Assembly (NCBI GenBank): GCA_002937495.1
Contig: PTJW01000067.1
Location: 1-5,364 of the forward strand
Direction: 5' to 3'
DNA: 5,364 bases
Origin: Pseudomonadota bacterium
Lineage (GTDB): Bacteria > Pseudomonadota > Alphaproteobacteria > UBA1280 > UBA12223
The position numbers and the translations under genes were made by a program. The notes beneath the pieces are model-generated. The model did not search any database, was not told where the DNA came from, and worked only from the letters and a program-made list of their open reading frames with translations. Position 1 is the first letter of the stretch, and each line of letters begins with the position of its first letter. Below, in pieces: positions 1 through 5,326 of this stretch.

Positions 1-974
1 CTAAAACCAAGAAGAAGCATTTCAAAACTTATTTCATCAACACCTAAAATTTCAGTTTTAGAATAGGCATTTTCTTGAGATTCTATTCTATCCATATATT
101 GGCTTGGTGCTTTAATGTTTTGAGTTGCAATATAATCGCCATATTTATTAATATATCGACCATGAGCCCCTGCCCCTACTCCAATATACGAGTTATATTG
201 CCAAATATTTACATTATGCTTACAATCAAAGCCTGGTTTAGCAAAGTTTGATACTTCATAGTTTTCATAACCATGTTGCATTAAAAACTTACGAGTATAG
301 TCAAAAAACTCGGCCTGAGTATCAATACTAGGCATTATAAGCTGTTTTTTCTTATATAGGTTATAGAATGCTGTATTCTTCTCAATAGTTAACTGATAAC
401 AGCTAATATGAGGAGTACCCACACTTAATGCATACTCTAAGTCAGACTTCCAGTCATCTAAGCTTTGATCAGGCAATCCATAAATTAAATCAAAATTTAC
501 ATTCTCAACAGCTGAAAATGCGTATTTAATAGCTGTCATAGCTTCTTCTTTATCATGCTCACGACCTAAAAACTTTAATAAGTCATTTCTTAAACTTTGC
601 ACTCCAATAGAAACTCTATTAACGCCACAAGCTGCAAACTCTTGCATTTTTTGAGCTTCTGCTGATGTTGGATTACACTCTGTAGAAATCTCTACATTAT
701 CAGTAAGTGTAAATATATCTTTAATTTTATTAATAATTTGCTTAACTGAAGTTGCCTGCATTAAACTAGGCGTACCACCACCAAAGTAAATAGAACAAAC
801 CTTTTGACTTTTTTGTTCTTTATTTAAATTAGAGTATGTAGTTTCAAGCTCTTTTAATACACAATCAACATAGCGTTGCTCATCATACTGTTTAAAAGTA
901 TGAGAGTTAAAGTCGCAATAAGGACACTTAGATTTACACCAAGGCCAATGCACATATATACTTAAGTTGTTCAT
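1..974 (-). CDS. hemW: HemW, radical SAM heme chaperone / HemN-like protein (3' end cut by window edge)
   Basis: HemW is a cytoplasmic radical SAM protein related to coproporphyrinogen dehydrogenase HemN and described as a heme chaperone. The frame is open for 324 codons and runs off the left edge; relatives have about 370-390 residues, so the C-terminus is missing. The cluster motif CxxxCxxC is C13, C17, C20. Residue 22 is Phe, where HemN has a fourth Cys, which favours HemW. FGGGTPS (residues 64-70) is the family's SAM-binding glycine motif. GVNRVSIGVQS, FLGREH, DLIYGLPDQS and the late VGAGAHG are further family blocks. The heme-binding HNxxYW motif reads HNVNIW (253-258), so its Tyr is Ile. 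The ATG gives the normal family N-terminus (MNNLSIYVHW). It lies 3 bases after the preceding pilin stop and has no visible Shine-Dalgarno, so translation is probably coupled. The context gives no functional link to the pilus-like genes. Confidence 0.95.
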   Translation of the reverse strand, partial: MNNLSIYVHWPWCKSKCPYCDFNSHTFKQYDEQRYVDCVLKELETTYSNLNKEQKSQKVCSIYFGGGTPSLMQATSVKQIINKIKDIFTLTDNVEISTECNPTSAEAQKMQEFAACGVNRVSIGVQSLRNDLLKFLGREHDKEEAMTAIKYAFSAVENVNFDLIYGLPDQSLDDWKSDLEYALSVGTPHISCYQLTIEKNTAFYNLYKKKQLIMPSIDTQAEFFDYTRKFLMQHGYENYEVSNFAKPGFDCKHNVNIWQYNSYIGVGAGAHGRYINKYGDYIATQNIKAPSQYMDRIESQENAYSKTEILGVDEISFEMLLLGF

Positions 975-977
975 AAA

Positions 978-1973
978 TTAACAATCTGATGGTTTTGTAT
1001 CGTTTGTTGTCATAATTACTGCAGGTGGGTAAAACGGCGGATTATTTTTAGAACCAGTACATGGCTTTATATAATCAGGGCCAGGGTTTGATATATACCA
1101 CATTGTATTACCTGTAATAGCATTTCTACCTATATATTCAGGTAAACCTAAAATTTTTGTTAAAGCTGTAGCTTTTAAAGATTCACCTAATGTGTCTACT
1201 GAAAGTTCACTACTAATTTCTGAGTTTTCTGCAGTTTCAAGGTAATCACCTGTATCAATGCTATTTCTTGCATCTTTAGGATACATAATGAATCTATCAA
1301 ACTGTGGAATATCTAATGACATTGCAGCAGCTCGTTTGCTTCGTGCGTATCTTTCTAGATGTCCTTCTAAAATTTCAATTCTTTGTAAGCTAATTTCATA
1401 CTTATCAATTTTGTCTTGTCTGTCTGTATATTTAACAACAAGGTCATCTTCTAGGCCTGTGTATCTATCAAAACCATTAGAACCTGAAATACCTGACCAA
1501 TCTGGAGTATCAATAGTTCCTGGAATTGTATCATCTTCATCATTAACCGAACCACTAATTACAGATGAATAGTAAACCTTAAATGAATACGATCCACCTC
1601 TAAAGCTTTCAGGGCCTTCATAATTTAAGTATTCTCTTTTATTACCCCATTGGTCTAAACAAATCCTATCTGAAGTAAGCGTTGCATACTTTGCAAGCTC
1701 TACATTCCAGTATTTAACACCTGAAACTGATGTTTCTGATGATAAAACACATAAAGTTTCATCAGTTGGAAGCTTGCCTTCTTTCTTTGCATAAATTTCT
1801 AAAGCTTTTTCAATTTCTTTTAAGTCAAGCTTTTCTTGCTCAATACTTTGCTTTACAAAAAGTCTGTTAACATCACCAAAAGCTAAACTTGCAATAACAG
1901 CTAAACAAGCAGTTACAATAATAACCTCTGGCATTGAGAAACCAAGTAATTTATTAATCTTTGTTTTATTCAT
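978..1973 (-). CDS. Type IV pilin/pseudopilin-like protein, two-module, class III leader (331 aa)
   Basis: Seen: leader MNKTKINKLLG (three Lys), then FSMPEV, a prepilin peptidase site with cleavage expected between G11 and F12 and the usual Glu at mature position 5 (E16). A hydrophobic helix covers about 12-33 and continues as an amphipathic helix to about 66 (EIEKALEIYAKKEGKLP). A GspG-like D-x-W-G motif follows (D107, W109, G110). A second module begins at KYTD (181-184) with another helix (about 190-213) and ends in LGLPEY (275-280) and WYISNPGP (292-299). Cys are at 23, 75, 105, 305 and the last residue, 331. At 331 residues it is about twice the usual major pilin size. It is a clear paralogue of the 292-residue gene just upstream, 17 bases away. 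Expected role: subunit of a pilus or pseudopilus, held in the inner membrane before assembly. An in-frame TTG at 1997 is possible, but the ATG has a strong Shine-Dalgarno. Exact function unknown. Confidence 0.85.
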   Translation of the reverse strand: MNKTKINKLLGFSMPEVIIVTACLAVIASLAFGDVNRLFVKQSIEQEKLDLKEIEKALEIYAKKEGKLPTDETLCVLSSETSVSGVKYWNVELAKYATLTSDRICLDQWGNKREYLNYEGPESFRGGSYSFKVYYSSVISGSVNDEDDTIPGTIDTPDWSGISGSNGFDRYTGLEDDLVVKYTDRQDKIDKYEISLQRIEILEGHLERYARSKRAAAMSLDIPQFDRFIMYPKDARNSIDTGDYLETAENSEISSELSVDTLGESLKATALTKILGLPEYIGRNAITGNTMWYISNPGPDYIKPCTGSKNNPPFYPPAVIMTTNDTKPSDC

Positions 1974-1979
1974 AATAAA

Positions 1980-1985
1980 CTCCTT
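1980..1985 (-). promoter_or_regulatory. Shine-Dalgarno AAGGAG that sets the start of the 331 aa pilin-like gene
   Basis: AAGGAG lies 6 bases before the ATG at 1973-1971. This spacing supports that ATG over an in-frame TTG at 1997-1995, which would overlap the previous gene and add eight residues to the leader. Confidence 0.8.
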
Positions 1986-1990
1986 TTTTA

Positions 1991-2869
1991 CTAACAAGGG
2001 TTACCAGAATCATCAACCATAATTACTGGTGGATAATAAGGTGCAGTATTTCTTCTACCTGAGCAAATACTTGAGCTATTTGGACCAGGATTTGAAATAT
2101 ACCACATTGGCTTATCTGACACTGCATTTAAACCATAATATTCAGGCAAACCTAATTTCTTAGCTAAAGATCTCGCGTCATTTCTATTATTAATAATTTC
2201 TACACCTGAGCCATAATTACCAACACCACCTGAACCATCATTAGGGAAGTAAATCTTTTTATCTGAATTTTCAGGGTCTGAACTGATACCATTAATTTGT
2301 TTTACTCTTGCATATTTAGCTAAGGCAATTGATAGTTTTTCAATTCTTGATAATGTACTTTCTACAAGCTTAACTTTGTTACCTTGATCTGTATATTTTA
2401 CAGCAAAGTTATCTAGTTTTTTACCTAAAGCATCTTTACTATATTCAAAGTTTGCAAATGAAGATTTTGATGAAGGCAGTGTAACACCGTTTGTAATTCC
2501 ATCAATACCATTTGAAAAAATTGTTGCGTAGTTTACTTTATATGTACCACCCATATAAGCAACGCTTACTTCAAACTTATTATATGACCTTGGTTTTGAC
2601 CAAACATCATTTCTAACTTCATTTAATGTTAGATCTGTAAATGGTTGCAGGTCATCTACCCATGTGCCATTATTAGGTAGGCGTTTATTTTCTTTAGCAA
2701 ATAAATCTAAAGCCTTGTAAAGCTTTTTCATTCTAAGCTGTTCGTTCATTTCTGCTTGTTTAGCAAATAAACGGTTCATATCTGGAGTTGCAATTGTTAA
2801 AACAATAGCTAAAACTGCAACAACAACAATTACCTCTGATAATGTAAAACCTGATAATCTATGTCTCAT
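1991..2869 (-). CDS. Type IV pilin/pseudopilin-like protein, two-module, class III leader (292 aa)
   Basis: Seen: short basic leader MRHRLSG followed by FTLSEV, a textbook prepilin peptidase site (cleavage expected between G7 and F8, mature Glu5 = E12). A hydrophobic helix spans about 8-29, with Pro29 near the usual pilin proline position. An amphipathic stretch reaches about 64 and ends ENKRLP, as in GspG-type pseudopilins. N-D-V-W-S (87-91) sits where GspG has DPWG. The second module opens with KYTD (158-161) and a helix (about 168-190), and closes with LGLPEY (239-244) and WYISNPGP (256-263). A Cys pair, 269 and the final residue 292, brackets a PYYPP segment. It is paralogous to the 331-residue gene downstream and shares its module order with the 425-residue protein upstream, whose stop is one base before this ATG. 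Probable subunit of a pilus or pseudopilus; whether major or minor cannot be told. Confidence 0.87.
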   Translation of the reverse strand: MRHRLSGFTLSEVIVVVAVLAIVLTIATPDMNRLFAKQAEMNEQLRMKKLYKALDLFAKENKRLPNNGTWVDDLQPFTDLTLNEVRNDVWSKPRSYNKFEVSVAYMGGTYKVNYATIFSNGIDGITNGVTLPSSKSSFANFEYSKDALGKKLDNFAVKYTDQGNKVKLVESTLSRIEKLSIALAKYARVKQINGISSDPENSDKKIYFPNDGSGGVGNYGSGVEIINNRNDARSLAKKLGLPEYYGLNAVSDKPMWYISNPGPNSSSICSGRRNTAPYYPPVIMVDDSGNPC

Positions 2870-2870
2870 G

Positions 2871-4148
2871 TTAAATACCTCCTAAACCATCTATTTCTAA
2901 TTTTTTGTTAATTTTCCACTCATACTGATTTGATGGTGTAACTCTTCTTACTAATATAACTTTATTTGGTTTATCATAGTCATAACTATAACTAATAGAA
3001 CCATCTACACCTTCAAATGGGTCAATTGAACCCATGTTTGTAATACCTAAGTTTTGTAAGCCTCTATCACCTGTTGGTAATGAGCCACCAGTAGCTGTTT
3101 TTTCTACTGCATCAAATGATGGGAATAAAAACTCAGAAGCTGAACCTGAAACTTTATACTTATCAATAAACTCTTGGTTTAATTGTGCACTTTCAGAGCT
3201 GTCACTTGATAGCCTGAATTCATTAGCATATTTTTTAGGTTTGGCTCTAAAACCTGTATGTCCATTTTGCCCTGTTAATACATCATAAATATCATTTGCA
3301 TTTGCAGTATCATCCTTATTCCACTCATTAGTAAATGTACTTGTAGATGTACCAAAGTTAGCAAAAGCATCATAATTATCACTTGGATCAATAGCATCTG
3401 GTGTACCATCACCATCAGTATCAATAGTTAATGAGAAAATATCATCACTTAGTAAACCGTTTCTATCTATATCTCTTTGTGCTAATTGAATTAGTGGAGA
3501 GAATGCATCAAGTCTGCTCTTATAATAATCTAACGCTACATTTTTAACTGTGTTATCAAGCTCTTCAGCTTTTAACCAAATATCAAGCATTGCATCATAG
3601 TTATTAAATCTAATAATAACATCATCACCGACTATAGATTCATCTGTAATATCTGTATTTTTAATATCTGTTGCTGCTAGCGTGCTAACATTTTGATTAC
3701 CTTTTAAGTTTTGAGAAATATCATAAATATTATTAGGACCTGCTGAAATTAGCATAAATGTTGTAATTGGAGCTTCTGCAATCTGTCCGTTTTTAGCACC
3801 CCAAATTGCTTCTCTACTTGTTGTTTCAAGTAAATGTACTTTTTTATTCCAAGGGTCATTTTCTAACTCGTGCTTAGTAAAGTTTGTATGAGCAGATAAA
3901 AATGAACCGCCTAAATCTCTATAATCACTATTAGATAAGTCAACTACTGATTTAGTACCTAAGCCATCATTATTTTTTTGTTTAAAAGCAATAACATTTA
4001 AAGCAAGCTCAATTTGAGCAAAGCGTTCTTTTGTTTCTTCAATTCTTTCAATATTATTTTGCATAATATTTTTACTTAGTCCTGCAGTCATACTTGAGAA
4101 CATTAAAAATATTAAAGAAAATAAAGCTATAAAAAATACTGGTTGCAT
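2871..4148 (-). CDS. Membrane-anchored pilin-like protein without prepilin site, with Ca-type loop (425 aa)
   Basis: Not a recognised named family. Seen: a hydrophobic N-terminus (residues 3-22, MQPVFFIALFSLIF...) with no basic leader, no G-F cleavage site and no Glu5, so it should stay as an N-terminal anchor with the rest in the periplasm. The following parts copy its two neighbours' layout: amphipathic helix (about 25-58); N-D-P-W-N (97-101) at the D-x-W position; FMLISAGPN (131-139), like the I-S-x-GPD strand of pseudopilins; then DDVIIRFNNYD (175-185) matching their VVKYTD segment; and a second helix (about 186-215). An extra region follows. It carries D226-x-D228-x-N230-G and the exact thrombospondin-type-3 pattern DxDxDGxxDxxD (D243, D245, D247, D251, D254), which usually binds calcium. 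There is no Cys. Possible roles are a specialised minor subunit, a tip, or an assembly scaffold. GspK-type minor pseudopilins also lack Glu5 but keep a leader. An in-frame stop shortly upstream, with no usable start codon in between, supports this ATG. Confidence 0.75.
   Translation of the reverse strand: MQPVFFIALFSLIFLMFSSMTAGLSKNIMQNNIERIEETKERFAQIELALNVIAFKQKNNDGLGTKSVVDLSNSDYRDLGGSFLSAHTNFTKHELENDPWNKKVHLLETTSREAIWGAKNGQIAEAPITTFMLISAGPNNIYDISQNLKGNQNVSTLAATDIKNTDITDESIVGDDVIIRFNNYDAMLDIWLKAEELDNTVKNVALDYYKSRLDAFSPLIQLAQRDIDRNGLLSDDIFSLTIDTDGDGTPDAIDPSDNYDAFANFGTSTSTFTNEWNKDDTANANDIYDVLTGQNGHTGFRAKPKKYANEFRLSSDSSESAQLNQEFIDKYKVSGSASEFLFPSFDAVEKTATGGSLPTGDRGLQNLGITNMGSIDPFEGVDGSISYSYDYDKPNKVILVRRVTPSNQYEWKINKKLEIDGLGGI
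2878..2883 (-). promoter_or_regulatory. Shine-Dalgarno AGGAGG of the 292 aa pilin-like gene
   Basis: AGGAGG is 8 bases before the ATG at 2869. It is embedded in the last Gly-Gly-Ile codons of the upstream gene. Ribosomes finishing that gene therefore pass over the site, and the two genes are likely translated in step. Confidence 0.75.
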
Positions 4149-4159
4149 ATCTAAAAAGT

Positions 4160-4166
4160 CTCCTCT
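4160..4166 (-). promoter_or_regulatory. Shine-Dalgarno AGAGGAG of the 425 aa gene, long spacing
   Basis: AGAGGAG ends 11 bases before the ATG at 4148, longer than the 6-8 bases at the other genes here. It can pair with bases 4179-4187, across the stop codon of the previous gene, through a CTCC/GGAG stem plus a TCT/AGA stem. This gene may therefore start less efficiently than the two class III pilin-like genes. Confidence 0.55.
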
Positions 4167-4176
4167 ATATATACTT

Positions 4177-4827
4177 TTAGAATGGAGCCTTAATAAAGTT
4201 CACTACATATTTCTGACTATTTTTATCTTTAAACTCAACTCTATCACTTTCAATAAGTGAAATTTTAAGCATTTCTTCGCCTTGACCGCTTGTTCTTTCA
4301 AGCACTGCATTTTCTACAGTTTCAGCCAATTGCTCATCAACATCTCTTAATCTTTCTAGTAAATCTAAAGCATCACGAGCTTCATCAACAGGTACTGCAA
4401 TTTCGCTACCCACTTCCATCCATATTTTATTAATTAAAGCTTTATATTTACCATTAGCTTTTGCTGTTGCTTCAATAACAATATTATTTAAGTTAGGAAT
4501 AAACACTGATTCCTCTTCTAAAAATGATTTAATTTCAGCTAAAATTGAAGTTGTTAACATTAATCTACGCTCATTATCTGAAAGAGAAATGTCTTCTTCT
4601 AATTCTTCAATATTACTAATAACCTGGTTAGCTTGCTCAAACTCTAGTTCTTCAACTTTTTTTTGCTTTTGAGGAAATGGAGATAAACCACCATTATATG
4701 ATGGAACTTCCTGATCAGGAAATTGGTTAAATGTTTTCCATAGCGATTCTTGTGCAAAAGCAACATTTGCACTTAAAGCTATTACTGATGTAAAAGCAAT
4801 TAGCTTTCTAGCTTTTATCCAAACCAT
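4177..4827 (-). CDS. Exported PilP/GspC-like periplasmic protein (216 aa)
   Basis: Seen: Sec signal peptide (basic MVWIKARK, hydrophobic 9-21, cleavage expected after A25 in VAFA-QES) and no lipobox Cys. A Pro-rich linker (about 35-53) leads to an acidic helical part (about 57-106). The C-terminal domain (about 113-216) starts with beta-like strands ATAKANGKYKALINKIWMEVG and ends LKISLIESDRVEFKDKN, then YVVNFI. That strand order resembles the PilP and GspC homology-region domain, in which a 'gkyrAlI...y.vGd' half precedes a 'V.sI..d.V.l.d.G....l' half. The halves are separated here by a charged helix (about 147-185), which would be an insertion. PilP/GspC proteins link the PilN-PilO or GspL-GspM dimer to the secretin, and the PilO-like neighbour overlapping by 20 bases fits that. 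PilP is usually a lipoprotein and GspC membrane-anchored; this protein appears to be neither. The family assignment is inference from pattern and position. Confidence 0.6.
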   Translation of the reverse strand: MVWIKARKLIAFTSVIALSANVAFAQESLWKTFNQFPDQEVPSYNGGLSPFPQKQKKVEELEFEQANQVISNIEELEEDISLSDNERRLMLTTSILAEIKSFLEEESVFIPNLNNIVIEATAKANGKYKALINKIWMEVGSEIAVPVDEARDALDLLERLRDVDEQLAETVENAVLERTSGQGEEMLKISLIESDRVEFKDKNSQKYVVNFIKAPF

Positions 4828-5326
4828 ATAATAATCCTTCAATTTCTACATATACAGAGTTACCGTAACCCTCACCATTTCTTAACACAGCTTTTGTTAA
4901 TACTGCTTTTTTAGATGTTTGCAGCCAGTCAAGTTGTGATAAAATTTCTTGGTACGATGCTTCACCTGAAAGTAAGAACTTACGGATGTTAATATCTGTA
5001 CCGTTAATATTTTTTAAAGTTTTAGACTTTGTTCTATATGACAGCTTTGACTCTTGTAAGTCTAAATGTCTTAAAATTGCTAAAGTTGTTGAGTTATTTT
5101 CATCAAGAGTTAAGTTATCTAAGTCTGCCCTTGCTGTTGAATAAACGTTACCAGTATCAATTTTATGACGTAATCTATCTGCAGATTGTTTTTTTCTGTC
5201 AATTTCAACTCTAACATCATTACCTAATGAATAGATATATGATGAAACAAGCGCTAATAATAACACTAAAATAAGTGTAAATCTTTTAGCAGCTGTTCTT
5301 GAAATTCCTTTACGATCAAATTTCAT
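4808..5326 (-). CDS. PilO/GspM-like inner-membrane alignment protein (172 aa)
   Basis: Seen: a basic cytoplasmic tail (residues 1-15), one transmembrane helix (about 16-34), a charged helical or coiled-coil stretch (about 36-57), then a small alpha-beta domain. The last part, GEASYQEILSQLDWLQTSKK followed by two strands (AVLTKAVLRNG and VYVEIEGLLYG), has the helix-strand-strand pattern that ends PilO and GspM ferredoxin-like domains. In those, a 'g.y..ll.fl..l....' helix precedes paired strands. Length and topology suit PilO/GspM (about 160-210 residues). These proteins dimerise with PilN/GspL and bind PilP/GspC, forming the inner-membrane alignment platform of type IV pili and type II secretion. 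The next gene starts 20 bases before this one ends. The start is supported by GGAGG 6 bases upstream. PilN shares the same topology and fold and is the main alternative. Assignment is by pattern, not close similarity. Confidence 0.6.
   Translation of the reverse strand: MKFDRKGISRTAAKRFTLILVLLLALVSSYIYSLGNDVRVEIDRKKQSADRLRHKIDTGNVYSTARADLDNLTLDENNSTTLAILRHLDLQESKLSYRTKSKTLKNINGTDINIRKFLLSGEASYQEILSQLDWLQTSKKAVLTKAVLRNGEGYGNSVYVEIEGLLYGLDKS
4835..4840 (-). promoter_or_regulatory. Shine-Dalgarno GAAGGA that sets the start of the PilP/GspC-like gene
   Basis: GAAGGA is 7 bases before the ATG at 4827-4825. A TTG at 4842 would give five more residues (MKDYY) but overlies this site. The ATG also gives a cleaner signal peptide, so it is preferred. 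The site lies inside the C-terminal codons of the PilO-like gene, so coupled translation is likely. Confidence 0.75.

Noticed and set aside
1258..1572. Plus-strand open frame of 104 codons inside the 331 aa pilin-like gene
   Set aside because: It lies fully opposite a gene with a class III leader and clear paralogues. Its product is Ser/Leu-rich with no recognisable domain, as expected of an antisense shadow.
1974..1997. TTG start adding eight residues (MLVKKEFI) to the 331 aa pilin-like protein
   Set aside because: It would overlap the preceding stop and place the strong AAGGAG site inside the coding region. The ATG at 1973 has ideal spacing and gives a normal leader.
3034..3288. Plus-strand open frame of 84 codons inside the 425 aa gene
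   Set aside because: Antisense to a well-supported long gene, with no recognisable motif.
2871..4148. Calling the 425 aa protein GspK
   Set aside because: GspK also lacks Glu5 and is large, but it keeps a class III leader and its own helical insertion domain. Here the leader is absent and the layout follows the two neighbouring pilin-like genes instead.
4149..4176. Possible terminator or promoter in the largest intergenic gap
   Set aside because: The 28 bases hold a TATATATA-like run and a ribosome site, but no paired -35/-10 elements and no GC-rich stem with a U-tract.
4828..4842. TTG start adding MKDYY to the PilP/GspC-like protein
   Set aside because: The TTG overlies the GAAGGA site that correctly spaces the ATG at 4827, and the longer N-terminus weakens the signal peptide.
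5029..5214. Plus-strand open frame of 61 codons inside the PilO-like gene
   Set aside because: A Leu/Tyr-rich product from antisense AT-rich codons, with no independent support.
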